Part shown: positions 1-10,348 of the stretch, one piece after another
Layout: each line of letters starts with the position of its first letter
Numbering within the stretch: position 1 is the stretch's first letter
NCBI GenBank assembly: GCA_035384965.1
Contig: DAOOJE010000011.1
Span: 1 to 64,000 of the forward strand
Length of the DNA: 64,000 nucleotides
Source: JAAYVZ01 sp035384965
Lineage (GTDB): Bacteria; Acidobacteriota; Thermoanaerobaculia; Thermoanaerobaculales; Thermoanaerobaculaceae
Reading direction: 5' to 3'
Made by a program: the position numbers and the translations under genes
Notes under the pieces: generated by a model
The model's input: only the letters and a program-made list of their open reading frames with translations
Told to the model about the DNA's origin: nothing
The model's database searches: none

Positions 1-436
1 CTTTCATGGGCGTAGTTTCTCACACTCTCGACCCCAGTAAAAGCACTTTCTAGCTCGATAATCACCAGTCAGCGCTCACCAGCCATCTATGCGCAACAGG
101 CTCCTAGCCAACCCGCATGGCTGGCCACCGCCCCGGGCGCGTGACGGCCGAGACCTCCCAGAACGTCAAGGCGCCCTGCACCGCGTGTGCAAGGCGCTTC
201 CCATCGTCGAAAACGGTCAGCGAGGCATACGCGATCGAACCGTCCGCCGATGAGACATTCCAGAGCTGCTCCCAGGCGGCGAGATGGCCCGCCGCTCCAG
301 CCGATCCAGATCCCCCGCGCCAGTCCACAGCCGCGCTGCAGAATGCGCGCGACCCGCGCCGCGTTACCAACCGGCGAGCGCCAGCCGGGCCGGCCCGGCG
401 CCCACTGCAGCCACCCCGGCCCAGAGGGAGAGACCG
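1..436. other. Leader region without a convincing gene
   Basis: I see no recognisable gene here. Short reading frames exist on both strands. A minus-strand frame ending at 104 reads plausibly for about 55 codons near its end, but it continues straight through the antisense of the downstream dehydrogenase, so I treat it as a shadow or at most a decayed fragment. No tRNA or clear terminator was recognised. The last bases hold the ribosome binding site GAGGGAGAG of the alcohol dehydrogenase. Confidence 0.5.
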
Positions 437-1486
437 ATGCTGAAGACCGAAGGTTTTGCCGCCCCCGACGCCCGCAGCCCGCTGGCGCCGTTTTCGTTCG
501 AACGCCGCGAGCCGGGGCCCGAGGACGTGCTCATCGACATCCTGTACTGCGGCGTCTGCCACTCCGACATCCACCAGGTGCGCGACGAGTGGGGCGGGTC
601 GATCTTCCCGATGGTGCCGGGCCACGAGATCGTCGGCCGCGTCGCCGCCGTCGGCGCCCGAGTCACGCGCTTCGCGGTGGGCGACGTCGTCGGCGTCGGC
701 TGCATGGTCGACTCCTGCCGCACGTGCAGGCCCTGCCAGGACGACCTCGAGCAGTTCTGCGAGCGAGGCTGCGCCTGGACCTACAACGGCACCGAGATGG
801 ACCGCACAACGCCGACCTACGGCGGCTACTCGACGCGCATCGTCGTGCCCGAGCGTTTCACCCTGCGCATCCCGGACGGTCTGGACATGGCCGCCGCCGC
901 GCCGCTGCTGTGCGCCGGCATCACGACCTACTCCCCGCTCCGGCAGTGGAACTGCTCGCCCGGCGACCGTGTCGGCGTCGTGGGCCTCGGCGGCCTCGGC
1001 CACATGGCGGTCAAGCTCGCCGCTTCGATGGGCGCCGAGGTCACCGTACTCTCGACATCTGCGGCCAAGGGCGCCGACGCGCTGCGGCTGGGCGCCCACG
1101 CCTTCGAGTCGACGCGCGAGCCGGCCACGTTCAAGAAGCTCGCCGGCCAGCTCGACCTCATCATCGACACCGTCTCGGCGCCGCACGACTACAACGCCTT
1201 CCTCGGCCTGCTGCGCGCCCGCGGCACCATGGTCCTGCTCGGCGTCCCGCCGCAGCCCGCGCCGGTGGCCGCGTTCTCGCTCATCGCACGCAACCGCCGC
1301 CTGGCCGGATCCCTCATCGGTGGCATCGCCGAGACCCAGGAGATGCTCGACCACTGCGCGAAGCACGGCATCGTCTCCGACATCAAGGTGATCCCGATCC
1401 AAGAGATCAACGAGGCCTACGAGCGCATGCTCACCGGCGACGTTCGCTACCGTTTCGTGATCGACATCGCGAGCCTCCGAGCCTGA
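437..1486 (+). CDS. Zinc-dependent alcohol dehydrogenase, cinnamyl-alcohol-dehydrogenase type
   Basis: A cytosolic medium-chain dehydrogenase (349 aa) expected to interconvert aldehydes and alcohols using NAD(P)H. The catalytic zinc site is visible as CGVCHSD (Cys38) and GHE (His63-Glu64), with a further Cys in APLLCAG. The structural zinc lobe has four cysteines around CRTCRPC and EQFC. The Rossmann motif GLGGLGHMAVKLA follows near residue 180. The cysteine spacing and the STS after the second beta strand fit the YahK/AdhC-like CAD subgroup, which often prefers NADP; this is inference. I chose ATG 437 because GAGGGAGAG precedes it; a longer upstream reading is Arg/Pro-rich and unlike the family. 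It stands apart from its neighbours, so the substrate cannot be inferred from context. Confidence 0.9.
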   Translation: MLKTEGFAAPDARSPLAPFSFERREPGPEDVLIDILYCGVCHSDIHQVRDEWGGSIFPMVPGHEIVGRVAAVGARVTRFAVGDVVGVGCMVDSCRTCRPCQDDLEQFCERGCAWTYNGTEMDRTTPTYGGYSTRIVVPERFTLRIPDGLDMAAAAPLLCAGITTYSPLRQWNCSPGDRVGVVGLGGLGHMAVKLAASMGAEVTVLSTSAAKGADALRLGAHAFESTREPATFKKLAGQLDLIIDTVSAPHDYNAFLGLLRARGTMVLLGVPPQPAPVAAFSLIARNRRLAGSLIGGIAETQEMLDHCAKHGIVSDIKVIPIQEINEAYERMLTGDVRYRFVIDIASLRA

Positions 1487-1565
1487 AACGCCGGCCGGCG
1501 AAACCGGACTGACAGGTAGTACCATGGCACCCACAACCGGCGTGGTTCGGGACTTGGAGGTGTCG

Positions 1566-3287
1566 ATGGCCCAGGAAGTCACGAGTTTCGGGACGTACAC
1601 CGTCGAGCGCTTCGTCGAGCAGAGCTCGGTCGGCGTCAGCTACATCGGCCGCGCCCCGGACTCCGGGGAAAAGCTGCTCGTCAAGGTCCCGACGCCCCCG
1701 GAGGAGGCGCAGGAAGCGCGCGTATTCACCCAGGCGCTGCTCGAGCGCGCGGCAGCAGCCAGGGCGCTGCGACATCCCTCGCTCGTGGCGGTTCGCGACG
1801 CCGGCACGTACGGCGAGGCTGGCTTCCCGTTCGTCGTCTACGAACTGGTGGAGGGCGTGCCGCTCGCGGAGAGCTGGCGGGCCGGGCGCAGCTTCTCGCA
1901 GGCCGAGGTCGTCGACCTCGGGATCGCCCTCGCCTCGGTCCTCGTGCTCGTGCACGAGCACGGGCAACTGCACGGCAGCATCTCCCCGCAAACAATCCTC
2001 GTCACGCCAAGGGGCACATGCCGGCTCGCGGACCTGGCGCTGACCCAACCCGATCGCTCGCCGTTCGACCGCCGCGGCCAGTTCAGGGGGGAAGCGTCGT
2101 ACATGGCGCCCGAGCAGGTGGCGGGTGGCTCGCTCGACGGGCGGGCCGACCTCTTCTCCCTGGGGGTCGTGCTCTACGAGCTGCTGATCGGCGAGCTGCC
2201 GTACGCGTGGCGGTCGAAGGACGTGCCGGGCGACACGACCCAGGGCGAAGCCCCGGTGCCTCGCCAGCGCCGCGCCGACCTCTCGCCTGCGCTCAACGCG
2301 ATCCTCTACCGCATGATTCAGAAGGACCCCGCGCGCCGCCCGGCGCGGGCGAGCGAGGTCCTCGAGGCGCTGCAGGCGATCAAGCACGCCCTCGAGCGAC
2401 AGCCGGCCGCAGCGCCGGCCACGCGGAAGAACGGGTTGCCGCTGTGGGCCCTGGCAGCTGCCGCCGGCATTGTCGTGGTGGGGCTCGCGGCTTTCGCGTT
2501 CTGGCGCCTCGGGGCTCCAGCCCCTTCTCCGCAGGCGCAAGCCGCGCAGCCGGCGGAGCAACCCGCCGAAAGGGCGCGGACCGTGGAGCTGAGGCGCGAG
2601 GCAGAGGCGGCGCTGGCAGCTGGAGATCTCGTGAAGGCGCGCCGGCTCACCAGCGACCTCTGGGCCGCCGGGAGCAGCGATCGGGCCAGCCTCGAACTCG
2701 CGGAGCGCATCAAGGCGGCCTGCGAGGCCGCCGGCAAGACGCTCATCGAACGAGGCCACGCCGCACTGGCTCGCCGGCAGTGGGAGGAGGCATCGGCGTC
2801 GTTCGCGAAGGCGCTGGCGGTGCTCCCCGACGACAGCGAGGCCTTGCGAGGCGCCGAGCTGGCGCGCAAGGGCTGGATGGAGCACGAGTCGCGGCAGGCC
2901 CAGGCGAGGGTGCAGCAGCCGCCGCCGGCGCCGGCCGCCTCGCCCACGGCGCTGCCGGCGGCGCTGCGCCTGGAGTTCCAGTCGCCGCTCACACGGGGCA
3001 GGATCGAGGTGAGCATCGACGGCAAGGCGGTCGATCCGGTGGTGTTCGACTTCGAGCGCGAGGGCTTCATGGGCATGCGGCGGACTGGCGGCGGCCGGGT
3101 CGCCCACGGCTGGAACCTCCCCAACGGCAGGCACACGGTGAGGTTTCGCCTCCTCGACGCCGCCGGGAGGCCGCTGCAGACCGCCGCCTACGAGATCGAC
3201 GTCGGGCCGGACACGAGGTACCTCGTGCGCCTGGAGATGAAGGACGCCAGCGCGCTCCCGCGCTTCTACCTCAGCCGCCAGCGGTAG
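1566..3287 (+). CDS. Membrane-anchored Ser/Thr kinase-fold protein, probable pseudokinase
   Basis: About 573 aa: an N-terminal kinase fold (roughly residues 8-280), one transmembrane helix (about 288-310), a helical TPR-like stretch, and a C-terminal beta-rich domain outside the membrane. The VAIK-type lysine is present (LLVKVP, Lys40) and APE is kept (YMAPEQ). The catalytic loop, however, reads HGSISPQT (136-143) where HRDxKPxN is expected: catalytic Asp, Lys and Asn are replaced by Ser, Ser and Thr. DFG reads DLA (156-158), and the glycine-rich loop has only one glycine. Seen: these substitutions. Inferred: weak or no phosphotransfer, with a signalling or scaffold role. ATG 1566 follows TTGGAGG at good spacing; ATG 1524 is possible but lacks such a site. 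The 3' end overlaps the convergent gene by 17 bases. Confidence 0.8.
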   Translation: MAQEVTSFGTYTVERFVEQSSVGVSYIGRAPDSGEKLLVKVPTPPEEAQEARVFTQALLERAAAARALRHPSLVAVRDAGTYGEAGFPFVVYELVEGVPLAESWRAGRSFSQAEVVDLGIALASVLVLVHEHGQLHGSISPQTILVTPRGTCRLADLALTQPDRSPFDRRGQFRGEASYMAPEQVAGGSLDGRADLFSLGVVLYELLIGELPYAWRSKDVPGDTTQGEAPVPRQRRADLSPALNAILYRMIQKDPARRPARASEVLEALQAIKHALERQPAAAPATRKNGLPLWALAAAAGIVVVGLAAFAFWRLGAPAPSPQAQAAQPAEQPAERARTVELRREAEAALAAGDLVKARRLTSDLWAAGSSDRASLELAERIKAACEAAGKTLIERGHAALARRQWEEASASFAKALAVLPDDSEALRGAELARKGWMEHESRQAQARVQQPPPAPAASPTALPAALRLEFQSPLTRGRIEVSIDGKAVDPVVFDFEREGFMGMRRTGGGRVAHGWNLPNGRHTVRFRLLDAAGRPLQTAAYEIDVGPDTRYLVRLEMKDASALPRFYLSRQR

Positions 3288-4833
3288 CCCGTCGCGGGAC
3301 GGCGCGCGACGGCTCGCCTCGCACCGCACCGCCGCCGGAGCCAGCGGCCGGGTCGCGCAAGAAGAGCACCTCGGGACGCCAGCGGAACCCGGTCCGGGTC
3401 CACAGCCCGGCCGGATCGGGGTGGAGGTCGACCGGGCGGTACCCGTACTGCCGCAGCGCTGCGTGCACGAGACCCTCGTCCCGCCCCAGCACCACGCCCG
3501 AGAAGGCGCGCCGGCCGATCGCGGCCAGGATCTGGTCGACCAGCTCGCGCTTGGCGCCCACCGCGTCGCTCTTGCCCACGTCCCAGAGCGCCACCTGGTG
3601 GGCGAACGGCCGGTGGCCGGTAAGGAAGTAGTAGCTGGGCGTATGGGGGATCCACACCGGGTCGGGGAGAGCGGCGAGGGCCTCCACGACCCGCCGCCCG
3701 GCGGCGTAGTCCGCCGCACGCGGAGTGTACCTGCCTGGGTCGTACCACAGGGCGGCCAGCGCGCCGGCGAGCAGCAGGCAGTAGCCGGTTCGAAACGCGT
3801 CATGCCCGGCCTCGCGCCGGAAGGAGGCGAAGCCGAGTCCGGCGAGCGTCGCCAGGCAGACGTACAACGGCATCGCGTTGTTGGCGGCACCCCCCGGCTG
3901 AGCGATGGCCGCCCCGGACACGGCCAGGCACCCGGCGGTCGCGACGAGCCACGGCCAGACCTGGCGCCGGACTACGCCCTCGCCGCGGCCGCCGCGCGCC
4001 CACGCCAGCGCCACGGCTCCCGCCAGCAGCGCCAGCGGCAGCCAGAACTGCCTGCCGTAGGCCGCCAGCAACCCGAGGTCGAACCCCCGCTGCGCGTGCA
4101 TGTCCAGGATGTAGTAGCGGAACCATCCGCCGGTCGAACGGTTGCCGACGAAGATGGCGAGTCCGACCCCGGCCCCGAGCGAGCCGGCGAACGTCGCGAC
4201 CCAGCGCCGCTTGCCGACGATGGCGAGGCCGAGCAGGAACGGCAGGAGCAGGAGCAGTGTCTGCTTGGTCAGGAACGCCGCGAAGAACAGCAATGCTGCG
4301 GCGAGCATCCCGCGGTGGCTCCGAGCGCGGCTCAGCGCCACCAGACCCCACCACACCAGGCACACGAACAGCGAGTCGACCCTGGCCAGGTGGTACCAGG
4401 CCCCCGACGCCTCGAAGCAGGCGGCGTAGCACCCCACCGCTGCCAGGGCCGCGGTCCAGCTCGTGGTCTCGCGGCGAACCAGCCACGCCATTCCCGCGGC
4501 GGTGGTGCCGAACGCCACCAGCGACAGCGCTCGCAGCGCCGGAAGCGCGGCGCCCAGCCAGCGCACCAGCACGCTGCCGAGCAGGAAGTAGAGCGGCGGG
4601 TACGCCACGGGCGTGTGCTCGATCGAGGGCGGCGTGTACATCGGCAGGCCGGAGGACGCCCGGTGCGCCATGCCCAGGCTCGCGCCCTCCATCCATTCCA
4701 GCTCGTACGGAAACGGCGCGGCACGCAGGAAAACGAACGCGAGAGCCAGGCAGTGCCAGCCGCACAAGCCCACGAGCGCGGCACGAACCACCCGCTCCCG
4801 GAACGTGGTCCCCGCCTCCAGCTGCCCGCTCAC
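3271..4833 (-). CDS. GT-C fold integral membrane protein, glycosyltransferase-39-like
   Basis: A 520-aa polytopic protein with many hydrophobic segments. After the first helix it has an acidic loop (YELEWMEG), and later VAYPPLYFLLG; this layout is typical of lipid-linked-sugar-dependent GT-C mannosyl- or arabinosyl-transferases (GT39/ArnT/DUF2029 superfamily). Such enzymes transfer a sugar from a polyprenyl carrier on the periplasmic face. The acceptor is unknown. It starts at GTG 4833 with no strong ribosome binding site in front. It converges on and slightly overlaps the pseudokinase gene. Two other GT-C genes lie at 43.3-46.5 kb; the three look only distantly alike. Confidence 0.65.
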   Translation of the reverse strand: MSGQLEAGTTFRERVVRAALVGLCGWHCLALAFVFLRAAPFPYELEWMEGASLGMAHRASSGLPMYTPPSIEHTPVAYPPLYFLLGSVLVRWLGAALPALRALSLVAFGTTAAGMAWLVRRETTSWTAALAAVGCYAACFEASGAWYHLARVDSLFVCLVWWGLVALSRARSHRGMLAAALLFFAAFLTKQTLLLLLPFLLGLAIVGKRRWVATFAGSLGAGVGLAIFVGNRSTGGWFRYYILDMHAQRGFDLGLLAAYGRQFWLPLALLAGAVALAWARGGRGEGVVRRQVWPWLVATAGCLAVSGAAIAQPGGAANNAMPLYVCLATLAGLGFASFRREAGHDAFRTGYCLLLAGALAALWYDPGRYTPRAADYAAGRRVVEALAALPDPVWIPHTPSYYFLTGHRPFAHQVALWDVGKSDAVGAKRELVDQILAAIGRRAFSGVVLGRDEGLVHAALRQYGYRPVDLHPDPAGLWTRTGFRWRPEVLFLRDPAAGSGGGAVRGEPSRAVPRRATAGG

Positions 4834-4936
4834 GGCGGCAGCGTAGCACTCCGACCCGCAGCGCGGTCGAGGTCTCGCCGCGCGACCTCGCCCGCCGCCT
4901 CCACCACGGCACCGGACACGCTAATCCGGCCGCTTC

Positions 4937-6622
<1,686 letters not shown>

Positions 6623-6668
6623 GGCCTCTCCTGTCGAGCCCGGCCGAGCCGGCACCGGCCCTTGCCGA

Positions 6669-8738
6669 TCACCGCAGCATCTTCCGCAGGTACGTCCACT
6701 CCAGGGCCTTGATCTGGGCCCTCTGGCGGTTCACCGAGCCGGCGCCGTGACCGCCCTCGATGCTCTCGAAGTAGTAAACGGGATGGCCCATGCCCAGCAT
6801 CCTGGCGACCATCTTGCGGGCGTGGCCGGGGTGGACGCGGTCGTCACGCGTGGTGGTCCAGAAGAACACCTTCGGGTAGCGGACGCCCTCGCGCACGAGG
6901 TGGTACGGCGACCACTGGCGGATGAACGCCCAGTCCTCCGGATCGTCGGGGTTGCCGTACTCGGCCATCCAGCTCGCGCCGGCGAGCAGCTTGTGGTAGC
7001 GCTGCATGTCGAGGAGCGGCACCTGGCAGACCACGGCGTTGAAAAGGTCGGGGCGCAGGGCGAACGCTCCGCCCACGAGCAGCCCACCCTGCGAGCCGCC
7101 CATGATGCCGAGGTGCCTCGGGGACGTCACCTTGCGCGCGAGGAGGTCCTCCGCCACAGCGATGAAGTCCTCGAACGACTTGATCCGGTTTCGCTGCTGC
7201 GCCGCCTGGTGCCAGCGCGGTCCGAACTCCCCTCCCCCGCGGATGTTGGCGAGCGCGTAGACACCGCCGCGCTCGAGCCATGCGGCACCGATGATCGCGC
7301 TGTAGGCGGGCAGCTGGGACGACTCGAAGCCGCCGTAGCCGTACAGCAGTGTCGGGCGTGCTCCGTCCGCCACGAACCCCCAGGGAACGACGAGGAAGTA
7401 GGGAATCCTGGTGCCGTCCTTCGAGGTCGCCTCGTGCTGCTCGACCCTCACCCCGGCAGCCTCGAACTGCATCGGCAGGGCCTTCACCTTTTCCGCCCCG
7501 CCCTCGCTGTAGAAGTGGAGCGAAGGCGGCGTGAGGAAGTCCTCGTAGGAGAAGAAAAACACGTCGTCCTCGCGGCGCGTTGCGGTGAGGCCCGCGACCC
7601 CGAGACCGGGGAGGGCGAGTTCCTCGCGCGTCCAGCCGGCGGCGCCTGGCGCGAGGCGAAAGAGCCGGCTGTGAACGTTGTCGAGCGTGCTCACGAGCAC
7701 CAGGTTGCGGGTGAAAGCCACGTCGTTGAGCGACGACCGGTCGGTGGGCTCGAACAGCACGTCGCAGGCGCGCCGCCCCTGCAGCAGGCCGTCGAGGTCG
7801 GCGGCGAGCAGCGCGCCGCCCGGGTAGACCGTGTCGCCAGGCTTCCAGTCGGTGCGCAGGGAAAACAGCACCTGGTCGCGGAAGATCCCCTTGAAGTCGG
7901 CGTCCTCCGGGATGGGGAGGCGGACGAGGCGGCTGCCCAGGCCGAGAAAGGTGTCGGCGACGTAAAAGCGCGGCAAGCGAGTGATCAGGGTGTAGCGGCC
8001 CTCCGGCGTCTCGATGGCGAACGGCCACACGCCCACATCCTCGGCCCGGCCCTCGAAGATCGTGCGGGCCGAGGCGAGCGGCGTGCCCCGGCGCCACTCC
8101 TTGACGACGCGGGGGTAGCCGGAGGTGGTGAGCGAGCCCTCTCCGAAGTCGGTCGCGACCCACAGCGTGTCCGCATCCTTCCACGCCGCCGTGCTCTTCG
8201 CCTCGGGGAGGAAGAAGCCGCCGTCCACGAAGGCCTTGCGCGCGGCATCGAACTCCCGTTGTTCGATCGAGTCGGCGCCGCCGCGCGACAGGCTGACCAG
8301 GCAGAGCCGCTCCTCCGGCCCCAGGCAGGTGCTGCCCTTGTACACCCAGGGCACGCCCTCGGCCCTGGCGAGGGCATCGATGTCCAGCACCGTTTCCCAG
8401 GCTGGCGCCGGTGTGCGGTACGACGCCAGGCTCGTGCGTCGCAGGATCCCGCGCTCGTGCGCCTCGTCGGTCCAGAAGTTGTAGACCATGCCGCCGCGCA
8501 GCGCCGGCCACGGGATGCGCTCCCTGGCGTCGAGGATCCCGAGCAGGCGCCTATACAGACCGGCGTGATCGGAGCCTTTCTCGAGTGCCCGGAGGGTCCG
8601 CTGGTTCTGGGCCCGCACCCAGGCCAGGGCCCGCTCCCCTTCGATGTCCTCGAGCCAGCCGTAGGGATCCTCTTGTCCCGCGGCGAGCGCCACCCCGGCG
8701 AGTCCCAGCAATGCCGTCAACACAACCGTCCTGAGCAT
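6669..8738 (-). CDS. Exported prolyl oligopeptidase family serine peptidase (S9)
   Basis: A 689-aa peptidase with an N-terminal signal peptide (MLRTVVLTALLGLAGVALAA), a seven-bladed propeller region and a C-terminal alpha/beta hydrolase. The catalytic serine is in GGSQGG, the aspartate in TTRDDRVHP and the histidine in IEGGHGAG, in the order expected for S9A enzymes. The family cleaves short proline-containing peptides; export suggests a role in scavenging peptides in the periplasm or outside. I chose ATG 8738 because it gives a clean signal peptide and has GGGAG upstream; longer in-frame starts add Arg-rich sequence. The RNA gene at 8939-9117 lies upstream on the other strand. Confidence 0.9.
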   Translation of the reverse strand: MLRTVVLTALLGLAGVALAAGQEDPYGWLEDIEGERALAWVRAQNQRTLRALEKGSDHAGLYRRLLGILDARERIPWPALRGGMVYNFWTDEAHERGILRRTSLASYRTPAPAWETVLDIDALARAEGVPWVYKGSTCLGPEERLCLVSLSRGGADSIEQREFDAARKAFVDGGFFLPEAKSTAAWKDADTLWVATDFGEGSLTTSGYPRVVKEWRRGTPLASARTIFEGRAEDVGVWPFAIETPEGRYTLITRLPRFYVADTFLGLGSRLVRLPIPEDADFKGIFRDQVLFSLRTDWKPGDTVYPGGALLAADLDGLLQGRRACDVLFEPTDRSSLNDVAFTRNLVLVSTLDNVHSRLFRLAPGAAGWTREELALPGLGVAGLTATRREDDVFFFSYEDFLTPPSLHFYSEGGAEKVKALPMQFEAAGVRVEQHEATSKDGTRIPYFLVVPWGFVADGARPTLLYGYGGFESSQLPAYSAIIGAAWLERGGVYALANIRGGGEFGPRWHQAAQQRNRIKSFEDFIAVAEDLLARKVTSPRHLGIMGGSQGGLLVGGAFALRPDLFNAVVCQVPLLDMQRYHKLLAGASWMAEYGNPDDPEDWAFIRQWSPYHLVREGVRYPKVFFWTTTRDDRVHPGHARKMVARMLGMGHPVYYFESIEGGHGAGSVNRQRAQIKALEWTYLRKMLR

Positions 8739-8903
8739 GCCCTCGATCTCCCGCATGCGCCGCCGCGATCGCCGCCCCGGCGCCGCGGTGATTGTACGCA
8801 CGAACTTGCCGCTCGTCGCTCTCCGCATCGTTTCCGCCGCGCCCGTCGAGCGCGGCGAGCGCGCTGCCAGGCCCCAGAGGGCAGAAGCTTCCGGCGCCCC
8901 CCC

Positions 8904-8932
8904 TTGACAGGTGTCCCTCGAGAACCGATGCT
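8904..8932 (+). promoter_or_regulatory. Sigma-70-type promoter of the 6S-like RNA
   Basis: A perfect -35 TTGACA at 8904-8909 is followed, after exactly 17 bases, by GATGCT at 8927-8932 as a weak -10. Transcription would start near 8939-8940, right where the long terminal stem of the RNA begins at 8941. The agreement of predicted start and RNA end supports both calls. Confidence 0.6.
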
Positions 8933-8938
8933 GAGGCT

Positions 8939-9117
8939 AGCAGTGGGCAGGGGCTCGGTAACTGCAGTACGGGGACGCCCGGTGAGGCGACTTGGGGAAC
9001 CCGGGCGAGCAGCACGAAGCGGCAGTTGCAGTTCCTGCAGTGCAGTTGGTGAGCCCTGAAGTCGCAGTGGAGTTGCAACACGGAACCGTGTCGAGCAGCA
9101 CCCCTGCCCACTGTCCG
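8939..9117 (+). ncRNA. ssrS: 6S RNA (ssrS), regulator of RNA polymerase
   Basis: A roughly 178-base RNA between genes with the rod shape of 6S RNA. A 13-bp perfect terminal stem pairs 8941-8953 with 9101-9113, extended by CTCG (8954-8957) with CGAG (9092-9095). An asymmetric central bubble follows, whose 3' side carries a small hairpin ACACGG-AA-CCGTGT (9078-9091), as in many 6S RNAs. The apical arm pairs GCGACTT (8987-8993) with AAGTCGC (9059-9065), then GGGC with GCCC. GTTGGTGAGC at 9045-9054 matches a segment I remember from the E. coli molecule. 6S RNA mimics an open promoter and traps the housekeeping holoenzyme. No protein is plausible in this stretch. A covariance search was not possible here. 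Confidence 0.75.
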
Positions 9118-9130
9118 AAACGAGTTCTCA

Positions 9131-9157
9131 AGAGGCCGGTTGCGGCCTCTCGTCGTT
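9131..9157 (+). terminator. Hairpin downstream of the 6S-like RNA
   Basis: A perfect 8-bp stem AGAGGCCG / CGGCCTCT (9131-9138 with 9143-9150) closes a GTTG loop and is followed by a broken T-rich run (CGTCGTTTGTTG). It could end or be processed from the 6S precursor. It might also serve the minus-strand gene at 9204 as an upstream element. The weak U-tract lowers confidence. Confidence 0.5.
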
Positions 9158-9203
9158 TGTTGCGAGACCGCGCCGCACGCGGGCGCGGGGCTCGCCGCTG
9201 CGT

Positions 9204-10184
9204 TCACACCAGGCCGTGCTCCGCCAGCCAGCTCTTGTTGAACATCTTGGTGAGGTAGCGGGAGGCGCCGTCGGCGAAGATCGTGCAGATGCGGATCCGT
9301 TCCGGGCTGCGGGCGAGAATCTGCCGGACTCCCCAGATCGACCCTCCGCTCGACGGCCCCACGAGGATGCCCTCGGTGTGGGCGATGGCGCGGGCCTCGC
9401 GGAACGCCTCGCGGTCCGGCACCTGCAGCATCTCGTCGACGAGGTCGAAATCCATGGTTGGCAGGATGAACTCGTCGCCAAGGCCTTCCACGAGCTGGTG
9501 GCCGGCCCGCCCCGGCACGCGGGAACGAAAGTACTCGGTGTACACCGAGCCCTGGCCGTCGATCGCCACGACCTTGATGCGGGGGTCGCGCTCCTTGAGG
9601 TAGCGCGCCACGCCCCCGAGCGTCCCGCCGGTCCCGACGCCGGCCACGAAGTAATCGATGCGGCCTTGCATCTGCTGCCAGATCTCGGGGCCGGTCGAGT
9701 AGTAATGGGCGTCGTTGTTTTCGCGGTTGCCGTGCTGGTCGGGGAAGTAGCAGCGCGGCGTCTCGGCCGCCAGCCGCGGGGTGATGTTGTTGTAGGAGTC
9801 GGGGTGCTCGGGGGGCAAGCTGGAGTCGGCCATGATCACCTCCACCCCCATGGCCCGGAGCTGGTCGAGCTTCTCCTGGCTTGCGCGGTCCCGGACCACG
9901 ACCTTCAGCTTGTACCCCTTCTGGAGCGCCACCATCGCGAGCGCGAGGGCGGTGTTGCCCGACGAGTTCTCGATGATCGTGTAGCCGGGCCCGAGGCGCC
10001 CGTCGCGCTCGGCCTGCTCGATCATGTAGCGCGCGATCCGGTCCTTGATGCTGCCGGAAGGGTTCATGAACTCGAGCTTGGCGTAGACCTCGGCCGGGTG
10101 GCCTGCGAACACCCGGTTGAGCCGCACCATCGGCGTGTGGCCGATGCAGTCGAGCAAGGACTCGTGGCTGCGGAAGTTGGACAT
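9204..10184 (-). CDS. PLP-dependent cysteine synthase / cystathionine beta-synthase family enzyme
   Basis: A 326-aa fold-type II PLP enzyme. The Schiff-base lysine is in NPSGSIKDRIA, the substrate-carboxylate loop in ENSSGNTALA and the phosphate-binding loop in GVGTGGTLGG. It would make cysteine (or cystathionine) from an activated serine and a sulfur donor in the cytosol. Its length fits an O-acetylserine sulfhydrylase or a CBS-type enzyme without regulatory domain. Details such as the long loop with HYYSTGPEIW resemble CBS-like members more than CysK, so I do not give a symbol. ATG 10184 follows GGAGG. No sulfur genes are adjacent. Confidence 0.85.
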   Translation of the reverse strand: MSNFRSHESLLDCIGHTPMVRLNRVFAGHPAEVYAKLEFMNPSGSIKDRIARYMIEQAERDGRLGPGYTIIENSSGNTALALAMVALQKGYKLKVVVRDRASQEKLDQLRAMGVEVIMADSSLPPEHPDSYNNITPRLAAETPRCYFPDQHGNRENNDAHYYSTGPEIWQQMQGRIDYFVAGVGTGGTLGGVARYLKERDPRIKVVAIDGQGSVYTEYFRSRVPGRAGHQLVEGLGDEFILPTMDFDLVDEMLQVPDREAFREARAIAHTEGILVGPSSGGSIWGVRQILARSPERIRICTIFADGASRYLTKMFNKSWLAEHGLV

Positions 10185-10348
10185 TCTCGAGCCTCCGCCG
10201 CGACGGACGCTCGTGCGGCCGCGCGGCGCGACATGGTAACGCGATCGCGCGGTGTCGACTGGCCTCCGCGCGCCCCCGCGGGACGGGGCGCCCATTGCGT
10301 TGCGCACCGGCATGCGGCAGAATCACCCCAGAACAGGAGGGGCAGACC

